A stretch of DNA of 64,000 nucleotides. Source: Streptomyces sp. JJ66. GTDB lineage: Bacteria > Actinomycetota > Actinomycetes > Streptomycetales > Streptomycetaceae. Under the pieces are notes generated by a model that did no database searches, was not told where the DNA came from, and saw only the letters and a list, made by a program, of their open reading frames with translations. A program made the translations under genes and the position numbers. Shown here piece after piece: positions 43,798 to 52,590 of this stretch; the stretch's first letter is position 1, and every line of letters begins with the position of its first letter. The stretch lies in the NCBI RefSeq assembly GCF_019303495.1, contig NZ_JAEVFI010000016.1, positions 62,001 through 126,000 on the forward strand, in the 5' to 3' direction.

Positions 43798-44283
43798 TCA
43801 GCGCGGCACCGGGAAGGGTGGCAGCTCCGCCCAGACGACCTTTCCCCACGGCGCCGGAGCGGAACCCCATCGGCTTGCGACACCTGCCACCAGCTGGAGA
43901 CCGCGCCCGCCTTCGGCCTCCGGATCGAACGCGTGCAGCACCGGTTCCTCCCGCGACACGTCCGCCACCTCGATGGCGACGCTGGAGGGCAGCCACAGCA
44001 TGCGTACGTGCAGCAGGCTGAGCCCAGGCGCCCACCGGGAAGCGTGCCCCGTGGCCGCGACGGCATTGGCCACCAGCTCGGAAACGACCAGCGAGGCGTC
44101 GTCTGCCAGCTCCGGCAGCCGCCACGCCGCCAGCGTCGTGCGAACGAGCAGCCGCGCGCACCCGACGGCACTCGGCTCGGCGGCCAGCGCCAAGTGACTC
44201 CAGCCGTGTACCGGTTGCTGCGCGTAGGGCGGACGCGGTGGCTGTGCTGGGGTCCACCCCGCCGCTGCGGCCGGTGTGCTCAC
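43798..44283 (-). CDS. Anti-sigma-factor-like ATP-binding protein
   Basis: A 161-residue GHKL ATPase. The N-box is VVSELVANAVAATGH, the D-box region is IEVADVSREEP, and the G-box is EGGRGLQLVAGVA. The GTG start overlaps the stop of the upstream resolvase-like gene in GTGA, so they are co-translated. It resembles the ATPase at 6675 in role, and a divergent XRE/DUF5753 gene lies on the other side of the pair. Confidence 0.82.
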   Translation of the reverse strand: MSTPAAAAGWTPAQPPRPPYAQQPVHGWSHLALAAEPSAVGCARLLVRTTLAAWRLPELADDASLVVSELVANAVAATGHASRWAPGLSLLHVRMLWLPSSVAIEVADVSREEPVLHAFDPEAEGGRGLQLVAGVASRWGSAPAPWGKVVWAELPPFPVPR

Positions 44284-44627
44284 AGCTCGTCCAGCCCCAC
44301 GACGTGCGCGCCCCCGACGCACTCCAGGTGCACGATCAGTGCGTTCTGCAACGGCACGGAAAGCCCCAGGTCCCGCAGGGCGGGAACGACCACCCGGTGC
44401 GCCGCCGAGCGTTTGACCACATCCACCAGCTCAGTGAAGGCCCACTGCGTCTCCGGCGCATACTCGTGGAAGACGCTCGCCAGCACGTATCCCTCCCGCT
44501 GCGCGTACGCCTCCATCCGCGCGTGGACCCCCCGCACCTCTTCCTCGCTCATCTGACTGAGCACCCGCATGTACCCGTAAAGCAGCGGCTTCAGCTCCAA
44601 CTGCCCGCACTCATCCCGCATCTGCAC
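44280..44627 (-). CDS. Resolvase-N-terminal-like small protein
   Basis: A roughly 115-residue protein resembling the N-terminal catalytic domain of serine recombinases: YGYMRVLSQMSEEEVRGVH at the start, then ETQWAFTELVDVVKRSAAHRVV. No nucleophile Ser is visible after YMRV (it reads LSQM), and there is no DNA-binding domain, so recombinase activity is doubtful. Such short proteins are common beside XRE/DUF397 loci in Streptomyces. The GTG at 44627 follows GAGAGGA. Confidence 0.65.
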   Translation of the reverse strand: MQMRDECGQLELKPLLYGYMRVLSQMSEEEVRGVHARMEAYAQREGYVLASVFHEYAPETQWAFTELVDVVKRSAAHRVVVPALRDLGLSVPLQNALIVHLECVGGAHVVGLDEL

Positions 44628-44715
44628 GTCACGTCCTCTCGGTCGTCCCAGCAACAGGGCGCCCACGGTCACGCAATCACCACAATGAGTAGTCTGCACA
44701 GGGGGGTACTTAAAG

Positions 44716-44739
44716 TGTCAAGTCCCTACTTTGAGTAGG
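44716..44739. promoter_or_regulatory. Inverted repeat and -35 in the divergent XRE region
   Basis: A perfect CCTACT-TTG-AGTAGG inverted repeat (44725-44739) lies next to a minus-strand TTGACA (44716-44721) in a relatively AT-rich stretch between the divergent resolvase-like gene and the XRE gene. It is a candidate operator for the XRE regulator. The repeat is seen; binding is inferred. Confidence 0.5.
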
Positions 44740-44816
44740 CATCACAACTTGTTGCCGTCTCCGAGCCCAGACGGCACACTTGACCTGCATGAAGGAGTAG
44801 GGGAGGCAGCGGCAAC

Positions 44817-45677
44817 GTGCCCATCAACAGCAACCCGACGATCCGCCAACGGCGTCTGGCCAAGCGGCTTCGCGAGCTGCGCACGGCTGCCGGACTCACC
44901 CATGCCGACGCGGCGAAGGTGCTTGGGTCGGCCGAGTCCAAGGTCGGCCGGATCGAGAATGCCCAGTCGGGGGTCAGGCTGCCCGACCTCCGTGCCCTGA
45001 TGGACGCCTACGGCGTCACCGAACCTGCCGAGCGATGCGAGATCGAACTACTGTCACGCGAGGCCAAGCAGAAGGGCTGGTGGTCCCGTTACGCAGACAC
45101 CGTTGACTCGGCATACGCAGCGTATGTGGCCGTCGAGTGGGACGCCTCGGAGCTATACAACGTCGAGACCAGCTTGGTACCGGGTCTACTGCAAACACCC
45201 GAGTACACCAAAGCTGTGGTCGAATTGCAGGCTCCCGACGCCACTGCCGAGCACGTGGAAACACAGATCAGCGTGCGACGGGAGCGACGGAAGGCTTTGA
45301 CGCGTGATTCCCCGCTGCAGTTGTGGGTGATCATCGCGGAGAGCGTTCTGCACCACCGCGTCGGTAGCACCGAAACCATGAAAGCTCAGCTTGAAGCGCT
45401 TGTAGAGGAGAGCAGGCAGAGCAACGTACAGCTCCAGGTTTTGCCGCAGAACGACCCGATGAACGCCTGCCTCTTTGGCCCGTTCGTCATCATAAGCTTC
45501 CCCAGCTCAGCGGAGACGGACATCGTCTACACCGAGTCACCCACCAGTGTGGTGTACTACGAGGAGTCCGCCGACGTGGAGACATATACAACCCTGTTCC
45601 GGCGGCTCAACATGGCTGCTGCGAACGTCAGCATGTCACGGGCACTCATCAGACGTGCCCTGGATGGAATGGACTGA
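44817..45677 (+). CDS. XRE family regulator with DUF5753
   Basis: A 286-residue regulator. The N-terminal HTH (about 8-70) has RLAKRLRELRTAAGLTHADA, in parts RLAKRLRELRTAAG and LGSAESKVGRIENAQSG. DUF5753 (about 85-280) has SLVPGLLQTPEYTKAVV and VLPQNDPMNACLFGPF. It belongs to the WhiJ-like family like the gene at 7332. The GTG at 44817 follows GGGGAGG. It is separated by 2 bp from a DUF397 gene and divergent from the anti-sigma/resolvase-like operon. Confidence 0.9.
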   Translation: MPINSNPTIRQRRLAKRLRELRTAAGLTHADAAKVLGSAESKVGRIENAQSGVRLPDLRALMDAYGVTEPAERCEIELLSREAKQKGWWSRYADTVDSAYAAYVAVEWDASELYNVETSLVPGLLQTPEYTKAVVELQAPDATAEHVETQISVRRERRKALTRDSPLQLWVIIAESVLHHRVGSTETMKAQLEALVEESRQSNVQLQVLPQNDPMNACLFGPFVIISFPSSAETDIVYTESPTSVVYYEESADVETYTTLFRRLNMAAANVSMSRALIRRALDGMD

Positions 45678-45679
45678 CC

Positions 45680-45901
45680 ATGAAGCTGCACATCGAATCC
45701 GCTTCCGCTGCGGGGCTGGAGTGGGTGAAGTCGTCGTACTCCGGCAATAACGGCAACTGTGTGGAGGTCGCCGTGCTACCGGGCTGTGGTCGTGCCCTGC
45801 GCGACAGCAAGAACCCTGACGGCCCGGCCTTGATGTTCACGGCTGGTGAGTGGCATACATTCGCGGCTGGCGTCTCGCACGACGGGTTCAAGCGACACTG
45901 A
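45680..45901 (+). CDS. DUF397 protein
   Basis: A 73-residue DUF397 protein with WVKSSYSGNNGNCVEVA, RDSKNPDGPALMFTAGEW and a short C-terminal helix. It starts 2 bp after the XRE stop, so it is translationally coupled to it. Confidence 0.88.
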   Translation: MKLHIESASAAGLEWVKSSYSGNNGNCVEVAVLPGCGRALRDSKNPDGPALMFTAGEWHTFAAGVSHDGFKRH

Positions 45902-46072
45902 TCGACCACCCAGGCGCCACACGCTCCCCGGTGGCAGCACGTTCTGTCGAATGACCCGCATGCCAATCACCAGCAGATGCTAGGACGGTGCGGTTCGCAG
46001 CGTTCGGAGCTTTGCTGGGCACCAGGAGCAAACACGGGGTCTCCTCCAGCAAGCGATGAAGGAGCTAGAACA

Positions 46073-46285
46073 GTGAAGAGTTCCGACCTGACGGGCGCGG
46101 CGTGGCGCAAGAGCAGCTACAGCAACGGCCAGGCCAACTGCGTCGAGGTCGCCTTCCTCGGAGAGGGCCGCGTAGCCCTGCGGGACAGCAAGGACCTCGG
46201 CACCGGTGCCGCCCTGGTCTTCACCGCCGGAGAATGGCACACGTTCACCACCGGCGTGACGCGCGGCGCACGCAAGCGGGGCTGA
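46073..46285 (+). CDS. DUF397 protein
   Basis: A 70-residue DUF397 protein with WRKSSYSNGQANCVEVAF, ALRDSKD and LVFTAGEWHTFTTGV. The GTG at 46073 follows AAGGAGCTAGAACA; an upstream in-frame extension is not supported. Confidence 0.87.
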   Translation: MKSSDLTGAAWRKSSYSNGQANCVEVAFLGEGRVALRDSKDLGTGAALVFTAGEWHTFTTGVTRGARKRG

Positions 46286-46391
46286 CCAGCTACACCGCAG
46301 CACACACCCGTGGCGCCCGCCTCGCAGACCGGCTGCCACCCAACCCGCTGACACCAACCCACCCACGCACAGCGAGGTTAGGCTGCGTTTC

Positions 46392-47564
46392 ATGTCGAAA
46401 TTCAGCGAGTACGAGTGCTTGGTGCGTGCGCATGACATAGCTGGTGTCGAGGCGGCCCGCGGTGAGGTGGAGCCGGGGGACGTGCCTCGGCTCACCGAGC
46501 TCTACTGGGAATTGCCGGACTGGATGTCCCGGATCCTGCTGGCCGATCTGCTGGCCGGACAGCGCCGCCCCGCAGTGGATGAGGTGATGCGGGACATGCT
46601 GCGTGCTCCGCTGACCGGCCGGTGGACGGATGACTTGACCGAGCTGGTGAAGATAGCCGCTCTCGCTCACCTGGACGAGGAGCATGCGCGGCGTACCCAC
46701 CTCTACCACGAAGATCGGCACGCGTTGAACCGGGCTGTGGACTCGGTGCTCGCCCGGCTCGGCACCGTCCCCGACAGCGCTGCGGGGGCACCGGACGCGC
46801 CTCGGCCCTGTCCGCCGCTGCCGGCCGAACCCGCGGCGTGCCAGGCAGCGGCGAACGGCGGTGCGGAGAGCACGAGGAGGGCCGCCCTGCCCGCCTACGC
46901 GCTCGTGGTCGGAAGCGAGCCGCTGGACCGCCCGGCGCGCAACTCGATCGGCGGCTGGCCCTTCCTCGACGAAGGACAACAGTGGCCGGAGTGCTTCTGC
47001 GGCGAACGCATGGCGCTGTTCTTCCAGCTCGATCTGCCAGACGTCCTCGGCCCTTTCGGCGGAGACCACCTTCTGGTCTTCCACTGCCTCACCCACGACG
47101 ATGCCTCCAAGCCCCGACTGACCGACGGGGGCCGGCTCGTACCCGGCTACTGGGACGCTCCGCAGCCACCCGGTCCGCGCCCGTTCTGGCGGGTACTGCT
47201 CCAGCGTGACGCGACACGGCCGACGGCTGAGCCCGAACCCGTCGTGCGCGCGCTCCCGCTGACGCTGCGGCCCATCACGGACGCCCTGGTGCGGCCGGGG
47301 CGGGGAGCTCAGATGTTCAAGGTGGGCGGTACACCGTCCTGGGCGCAGTTCCCCGAGTCATACCAGTGCGCGTGCGGAGCCGAGATGGTGTACGTGTGCC
47401 AGGTGCCCGAGAACATGGAGTTCGCAAGCCTCCCCGGCGGCCCGGAGCAGCGCCACGGCATGGGTGCGGACGAGTACAGCCTGTTTCTCGGCAATGAGGT
47501 CTACCTGCTGGCCTGCCCAGCCCACTGTGATCCGGCGGCCCTCTGGCCGGTGAACCAGAACTGA
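46392..47564 (+). CDS. DUF1963-like (YwqG-type) protein
   Basis: A 390-residue predicted cytoplasmic protein. The N-terminal 110 residues are helical. The C-terminal half contains IGGWPFLDEGQQWPECFCG, FFQLDLPDVLGPF and LLVFHCLTHDD, matching the GGxPxxPxxxxWP and QID-like pattern of DUF1963. Several cysteines in CFCGERM and CACGAEM suggest a metal site. The function of the family is unknown to me. It is the last gene of the second island and ends 16 bp before the junction with the truncated ABC-2 permease. Confidence 0.6.
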   Translation: MSKFSEYECLVRAHDIAGVEAARGEVEPGDVPRLTELYWELPDWMSRILLADLLAGQRRPAVDEVMRDMLRAPLTGRWTDDLTELVKIAALAHLDEEHARRTHLYHEDRHALNRAVDSVLARLGTVPDSAAGAPDAPRPCPPLPAEPAACQAAANGGAESTRRAALPAYALVVGSEPLDRPARNSIGGWPFLDEGQQWPECFCGERMALFFQLDLPDVLGPFGGDHLLVFHCLTHDDASKPRLTDGGRLVPGYWDAPQPPGPRPFWRVLLQRDATRPTAEPEPVVRALPLTLRPITDALVRPGRGAQMFKVGGTPSWAQFPESYQCACGAEMVYVCQVPENMEFASLPGGPEQRHGMGADEYSLFLGNEVYLLACPAHCDPAALWPVNQN

Positions 47565-47580
47565 CCGGCCCACAGGGACA

Positions 47581-47757
47581 TCCCAGCGACACGAGCGCCA
47601 GCGCTTGCGGCAGCGTGTAGCCGCCGAGCCGCGGGCGCTGGCTCCACAGGGCGACGAAGGTGTAGGCGAGGATGAAGCCGAAGACGGTGTTGGTGAAGAC
47701 GCCGGTGAGCGTGGCGACACGGTAGGTGGCGTACCGCCGGAAGCTGTGGCGGGCCAC
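47581..47757 (-). pseudogene. Truncated ABC-2 type permease
   Basis: From an ATG at 47757, about 58 residues resemble the N-terminus of ABC-2 exporter permeases: FRRYATYRVATLTGVFTN, then FGFILAYTFVALW and GGYTLPQALA. Similarity stops at about 47581, where the frame runs into sequence antisense to the DUF1963-like gene. The rest of the permease and its ATPase are absent. This marks a deletion or insertion boundary. Confidence 0.72.
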
Positions 47758-47980
47758 CGTGGAGCAGAGCCGGACAGCGTGCAGGCGCGGCTGTTCCTCT
47801 CAGCACGCGGACGCACACGGGCGGGTGAACGCGGGCGGGTGAACGCGGACGAGTGAACGCGGGCGGCGGGCGAACCGGGGAGCTTAGCGGGGCCGGGGAC
47901 GCTGGGCCACCGGATTGTTTGCCGGGCGTGGCCCGCCGCCGTTACCCGGAAGGCGGCACGCATCGGTGTTCTATCAGCAC

Positions 47981-50551
47981 ATGGGGTTGATGAAACGATT
48001 TGCGGCATGGCGCACCTGGTGGGCGAAAAGCTCGAAGAGCCGGAGGCAAGGGGATGTGCGGGGGGAGGTGCCCGCACAGCTGAGCGACGAGCCGGACGGC
48101 CCGTTCGGCGCACCCGCGCCGCGCGGTTCCGGCACGGCGGCGGGCGCGTCCACCGCGTCCACCGCGTCCACCGCATCCGGTAGACCAGAACCGTCCGACG
48201 CGGCCGACGCAGCCAGCTCCGGTGCCCCCGACGACCCCGCGCCCGGCCGTCGCCACCAGAACACCCAGCGCACCCAGCGCACCCACCGCTCCGGCTGGCG
48301 CCGGCGCCTCGGCACCGTGACGCGCGTGCTGGTGGGCGCCTTCCTCGTCTCCGTGGTGCTCGTCTCCGGCGCGCTCGTCGTCGGGTACCTGCTCGTCCCC
48401 ATCCCCGAGCCCAACCAGGCGGCCACCGCCCAGAGCAACGTCTACCTCTACTCCGACGGCTCGCTCATCGCCAAGGACGGCGACGTCAACCGGGAGAACG
48501 TGAAGCTGGCCGAAGTGCCGCAGCCCACCCAGCACGCGATGCTCGCCGCCGAGGACCGGGACTTCTACCACGAGTCCGGTGTCGATCCGGGGGCCATCGT
48601 CCGGGCCGGGTGGAACATGCTGCGCGGCGAGGGCAAGCAGTCCGGCTCCACCATCACCCAGCAGTACGTCAAGAACTACTACCTCTCCCAGGAGCGGACC
48701 CTCACCCGCAAGGCGGAGGAGTTCATCATCGCGATGAAACTGGACCGGGAGGTGAGCAAGAAGGACATCCTGGCCGGTTACCTCAACACCAGCTACTTCG
48801 GCCGCAACTCCTACGGCATCCAGGCCGCAGCCCGCGCCTACTACGCCAAGGACGCCGCCGAACTGACGCCCGCCGAGGGCGCCTACCTCGCGGCGCTCGT
48901 CAACAGCCCGAGCACCTACGACGTCGTCGCCCACCCGGAGAACCGCGACCGTGCCCTCGCCCGCTGGCGGTACGTGCTCAGCGGCATGGTGAAGGAAGGC
49001 TGGCTGAGCGCGTCCGAACGCGACGCGATGGAGTTCCCGCAACCGCGCGACGTGGAACCCCCCATGGCGCTGTCCGGGCAGCGCGGCTACCTGCTGAACG
49101 CCGTGCGCGACTACCTCACCTCGCACGGCATCGTCAGCGAGGAGCGGCTGGCCACCGGCGGCTTCCGCGTGGTCACCACGCTGGACCGGGACAAGCAGGA
49201 CGCGTTCGTCGCGGCCGTCGAGGAACAGCTGTACAGCAGGCTGAGCGAGGAGCGCGAGGTGGACAGCTACGTCCGCGCGGGCGGCACCTCCATCGAGCCG
49301 GGCACCGGTGACGTGGTGGCCATGTACGGCGGCGTCGGCTACACCCAGCAGTACGCGAACAACGCCACCCGCACCGACTACCAGGCGGCGTCCACGGTCA
49401 AACCGTTCGTGTACGCCGCCGCCATCGCCAGCGGTGCGACGACGCAGAGCGGGGAGCGGATCGGCCCCAGCACGCTCTACGACGGCACGAGCAAGCGCGA
49501 GGTGACCAACAACGGGCGGGCCATCGGCTACAACCCGCAGAACGAGGGCGACCACTCCTTCGGCGATATCCCGGTCAGCGAGGCGATGGACAAGTCCGTG
49601 AACGCGGTGTTCGCGCAGCTCGGCGTGGACGCCGGACCTCAGAACGTCAAGAAGACCCTCGTCAAGGCGGGCATCCCCGAGGACACCCCGGCCCTCCAGA
49701 ACGCCGGGGCCTCCATCTCCCTGGGCACCGCCACACCCAGCACGCTGCACCTGGCGCAGGCGTACGCCACCCTCGCCAACCACGGGGAGCGCGTGGACTA
49801 CCGGCTGGTATCCGAGGTCACCCGGGGCAGCGAGCGGATCAAGCTGCCGGGACGCGAACCCGTGCGGGCCATCCCGGCGGTGGCGGCGGACGCGGCCACC
49901 GCGCTGCTCCAGGGCGTCGTCGAGGGCGGCACCGGTACGGCGGCGCAGACGGCCGGACACCCGGCGGCGGGCAAGACCGGCACCGCGGAGAAGGACCGCG
50001 CCGCCTGGTTCGCGGGCTACACGCCGAACCTCGCCACCGTCGTGGCCGTCCTGGGCCAGGACCCTCAGACGGGCGCGCAGAAGTCCCTGCACGGGGCGGC
50101 GGGCCTGGCGAAGATCAGCGGTAGCGGCTTCCCGGCCCGCATCTGGGGTCAGTACACCGGGGCGGCACTCGCGGACGAACCCGTGCTGAGGTTCGACCTC
50201 TCGCCGGAGGTACCCGAGCCGTCCCCGCTCCCCAGCGGCAGCCAGTCCGGCACGCCGGGCGAAGGCGACGGCGGGGAGGACGGCGACGGGGAGGACGGCG
50301 ACGGGGAGGACGGCGACGAGCCCGCGCCGCCCACCGAGGCGGGCCGACCGGAACCGGACACCGGTGGCAACGCGAGCCCGGACGCGGGTGCGGGTGCGCC
50401 TCCGCCAGCCGTGGGGCCGGGGGCGGGCGACGACGAGGCGAACGCGGCCGTCCCCTCCCCGGCGGCGCCTCCCGCGCCGACGCTCAGCCCGGGGCCGTCC
50501 GGCAGCGCGGGGGGTGCCGGGAGCACGCCGCCGTCCCCGCACGCGTCGTGA
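47981..50551 (+). CDS. Bifunctional penicillin-binding protein (class A)
   Basis: A roughly 856-residue class A PBP that polymerises and crosslinks peptidoglycan. A cytoplasmic Gly/Ser/Pro-rich tail precedes a membrane segment near residue 120. The GT51 domain has EDRDFYHESGVDPGAI, GSTITQQYVKNYYL and LNTSYFGRNSYGIQAAARAY. The transpeptidase domain has the SxxK motif STVK, SVN (SxN) and GKTGTAEKD. The C-terminal 140 residues are Asp/Glu/Gly and Pro rich with GEDGD repeats. The start lacks a strong ribosome site (47981 or 47990). Confidence 0.9.
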   Translation: MGLMKRFAAWRTWWAKSSKSRRQGDVRGEVPAQLSDEPDGPFGAPAPRGSGTAAGASTASTASTASGRPEPSDAADAASSGAPDDPAPGRRHQNTQRTQRTHRSGWRRRLGTVTRVLVGAFLVSVVLVSGALVVGYLLVPIPEPNQAATAQSNVYLYSDGSLIAKDGDVNRENVKLAEVPQPTQHAMLAAEDRDFYHESGVDPGAIVRAGWNMLRGEGKQSGSTITQQYVKNYYLSQERTLTRKAEEFIIAMKLDREVSKKDILAGYLNTSYFGRNSYGIQAAARAYYAKDAAELTPAEGAYLAALVNSPSTYDVVAHPENRDRALARWRYVLSGMVKEGWLSASERDAMEFPQPRDVEPPMALSGQRGYLLNAVRDYLTSHGIVSEERLATGGFRVVTTLDRDKQDAFVAAVEEQLYSRLSEEREVDSYVRAGGTSIEPGTGDVVAMYGGVGYTQQYANNATRTDYQAASTVKPFVYAAAIASGATTQSGERIGPSTLYDGTSKREVTNNGRAIGYNPQNEGDHSFGDIPVSEAMDKSVNAVFAQLGVDAGPQNVKKTLVKAGIPEDTPALQNAGASISLGTATPSTLHLAQAYATLANHGERVDYRLVSEVTRGSERIKLPGREPVRAIPAVAADAATALLQGVVEGGTGTAAQTAGHPAAGKTGTAEKDRAAWFAGYTPNLATVVAVLGQDPQTGAQKSLHGAAGLAKISGSGFPARIWGQYTGAALADEPVLRFDLSPEVPEPSPLPSGSQSGTPGEGDGGEDGDGEDGDGEDGDEPAPPTEAGRPEPDTGGNASPDAGAGAPPPAVGPGAGDDEANAAVPSPAAPPAPTLSPGPSGSAGGAGSTPPSPHAS

Positions 50552-50804
50552 CGCCCGAGCCCGTGGACGCCCCTCCCCGCCCCATCCCGAAACCGGTGGC
50601 CTGCCCCCGGACCCCCTTCGGCTTTCCGCCCCCGGGCGGCATGGTCTGCGGCCATGTCCTCACACGCCGGACGGGCTGTAGACGGCGGGCTCCCCCGGCC
50701 CCCGGGCCGGCCTTCCACCACCGCGCGGCATGCCTGCGGTCCTGTCCGCGAACACCGGGCCGGCAAAGACGGTGGGCGCCGTGGGGTGACAAGGGGTCGC
50801 GGTG

Positions 50805-51146
50805 CTAGAGGTACAGGCCGGTGGAGTCCTCGGAGCCCTCCAGGCGCTCGGCGGCCACCGCGTGCAGGTCGCGCTCGCGCATCAGCACGTACGCCACCCC
50901 GCGCACCTCGACCTCGGCGCGCTCTTCCGGGTCGTACAGCACCCGGTCCCCGGTTTCGACCGTCCGCACGTTCTGGCCGACGGCGACGACCTCCGCCCAC
51001 GCGAGCCGCCGCCCCACGGCCGCCGTGGCGGGGATGACGATGCCGCCGGAGGACCGGCGCTCACCTTCGGGGATGTCGGTGCGCACGAGCACACGGTCGT
51101 GCAGCATCCGGATGGGCAGCTTGTCGTCGGGGGTATGCGAACTCAC
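50805..51146 (-). CDS. GroES-like co-chaperonin homologue
   Basis: A 113-residue protein of the GroES (Cpn10) fold. Key stretches are MLHDRVLVRTD, GGIVIPATA, EVVAVGQNV and TGDRVLYDPEE. The mobile loop region is altered (PEGERRSSGG) and there is no groEL nearby, so it is a GroES paralogue common in Streptomyces rather than the main co-chaperonin. The ATG at 51146. The gap between the PBP and this gene (50552-50804) contains nothing I can assign. Confidence 0.85.
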   Translation of the reverse strand: MSSHTPDDKLPIRMLHDRVLVRTDIPEGERRSSGGIVIPATAAVGRRLAWAEVVAVGQNVRTVETGDRVLYDPEERAEVEVRGVAYVLMRERDLHAVAAERLEGSEDSTGLYL

Positions 51147-51318
51147 GCGCAGACCGTATCCCAGACCCCGCCCACCCCAGACCAGTGGCCCGGCCAGCGG
51201 ACGGCGAGCCGAGGCCGCAGGCCGTACGACGCCGCCCGCTACGACGCGCGCGGGCGCGGACCACGCGGTACCGGGCGCCCGCGCGGGGGCGCGGTGCCCG
51301 GCGTCGCGGGACGCGCCG

Positions 51319-51633
51319 TCAGCGGCGGCGGGCCGTGGCCACCCACAGGCCCGCCGCCGCGACGGTGACCAGCGCCACCGGCACGATGCGTTCCATGCGC
51401 GGGGCGCCCTCCTCGGTGACGAACTGCGCCCGGGCCGAGGTCAGCGCGCGGTTCACGGCCACGTAGGCACGCCCCGCCGTGCGGTCCACCGCCGCGGCCG
51501 CCTTGGCCTTGGCGTCGTCGGCGATGGTCTTCGGGTGCACCCGCACCGCGATCTCGTCCAGAGTCGCGGCGAGCTGCTCCCGGCGGCGGGTGATGTCCGC
51601 CTCGATCTGCGCGGGGGTCCTGGCTTCGGGCAC
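51319..51633 (-). CDS. DUF3618 membrane-associated protein
   Basis: A 104-residue protein matching DUF3618: AQIEADITRRREQLAATLDEIAVRVHP, in parts IEADITRRREQLAATLDEI and VRVHPKTIADDAKAK, then a C-terminal membrane segment IVPVALVTVAAAGLWVATA and a basic end. The GTG at 51633 follows GGAGGAG. The function is unknown; it is probably a small inner-membrane protein with its N-terminus in the cytoplasm. Confidence 0.85.
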   Translation of the reverse strand: MPEARTPAQIEADITRRREQLAATLDEIAVRVHPKTIADDAKAKAAAAVDRTAGRAYVAVNRALTSARAQFVTEEGAPRMERIVPVALVTVAAAGLWVATARRR

Positions 51634-51798
51634 CGCAACTCCTCCGTCGTCCTCGATGTGACCTGATCCTGCCGGACAGTCTGTCAGCAAGGCCGCTTGG
51701 ACGCCCCACCACACCCCCGTCCGGCGCGGGGCTACGCTCGGGGGCGGCGGCCAGGCCGCCTCCGACCGACCCACCCAGCACCGTCAAGGAGCCACCCG

Positions 51799-52275
51799 AT
51801 GAGCGAGCGGCTGCAGCCGGGCGACACCGCCCCCGCCTTCACCCTTCCCGACGCCGACGGCCAGCAGGTCTCCCTCGCCGACTACTCCGGCCGGAAGGTC
51901 ATCGTCTACTTCTACCCCGCAGCTCTTACCCCGGGCTGCACCAAGCAGGCGTGCGACTTCACCGACAACCTCCAGCTGCTCGCGGACGCGGGCTACGAGG
52001 TCATCGGCGTCTCCCCGGACAAGCCGGAGAAGCTGGCGAAGTTCCGCGAGCAGGAGTCGTTGAAGGTCACACTGGTCGGCGACCCGTCCAAGGAGGTGCT
52101 GGCCGCCTACGGCGCGTTTGGCGAGAAGCAGATGTACGGCCGCACGGTGACCGGCGTCATCCGCTCCACGATCGTCGTGGCCGAGGACGGCACAGTGGAG
52201 CGCGCCCTGTACAACGTCCGCGCCACCGGCCACGTCGCCAAACTCCTGAAGGACCTCAGCATCACCGGCAGTTGA
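51799..52275 (+). CDS. bcp: Thioredoxin-dependent peroxiredoxin (Bcp/PrxQ)
   Basis: A 158-residue thiol peroxidase of the Bcp type. The peroxidatic Cys47 and resolving Cys52 are in TPGCTKQACDF, five residues apart as in atypical two-Cys PrxQ enzymes, with the conserved YFYP segment before and GVSPDKPEK after. It reduces peroxides with thioredoxin. The ATG at 51799 lies 13 bp after an AAGGAG. It stands alone, followed by a promoter region for tRNA-Leu. Confidence 0.93.
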   Translation: MSERLQPGDTAPAFTLPDADGQQVSLADYSGRKVIVYFYPAALTPGCTKQACDFTDNLQLLADAGYEVIGVSPDKPEKLAKFREQESLKVTLVGDPSKEVLAAYGAFGEKQMYGRTVTGVIRSTIVVAEDGTVERALYNVRATGHVAKLLKDLSITGS

Positions 52276-52410
52276 CCTCCAGGCACGTTCGCGCCAGCGC
52301 TCCTCAGGCGTAACCATCGGCCCGCTTGTGGCCCTGGGTGAGCACGCCTGACGGAGTAGGCCCTCTGCGACCGGCGCGCGCCGCCGCCGAGTACGATGGG
52401 GCGGGTCCAC

Positions 52411-52494
52411 GCGGCGGTGGCGCAATGGCGACGCAGCAGACTTAGGATCTGTGGCCCGTGACCGGGCTTGAGGGTTCGAATCCCTTCCGCCGCA
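52411..52494 (+). tRNA. tRNA-Leu(UAG)
   Basis: An 84-nt class II tRNA. The acceptor stem is GCGGCGG/CCGCCGC, and the anticodon loop CTTAGGA on a CAGA/TCTG stem gives anticodon TAG (reads CUA). The long variable arm is GTGGCCCGTGACCGGGC-like and the T arm is GAGGGTTCGAATCCCTT. There is no encoded CCA. Confidence 0.95.
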
Positions 52495-52500
52495 CCCAGG

Positions 52501-52529
52501 CGGCCTGCCACCCTTAGGTTGGCAGGCCG
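52501..52529 (+). terminator. tRNA-Leu terminator
   Basis: CGGCCTGCCA (52501-52510) pairs with TGGCAGGCCG (52520-52529) around a 9-nt loop. TCTTTCCC follows, a rare short pyrimidine run. Confidence 0.82.
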
Positions 52530-52590
52530 TCTTTCCCTGCTTTCGCACCAAGCGCCCCTGAGTCCTCCCGTGCCGACGTCGCGGGTTGCC

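Noticed and set aside
42224..44257. Upstream extension of the DUF445 frame antisense to the SGNH hydrolase
   Set aside because: The real start is the ATG at 42223 with GGAG; the extension is low-complexity and lies opposite GDSL catalytic motifs.
44280..44627. Active serine recombinase and a mobile element
   Set aside because: The catalytic serine is not visible, the DNA-binding domain is missing and no attachment sites or other mobility genes are nearby.
47942..50542. Long open frame of over 860 codons antisense to the PBP gene
   Set aside because: It mirrors the PBP gene in a GC-rich sequence, has no recognisable domains and no ribosome site; PBP motifs are clear on the other strand.
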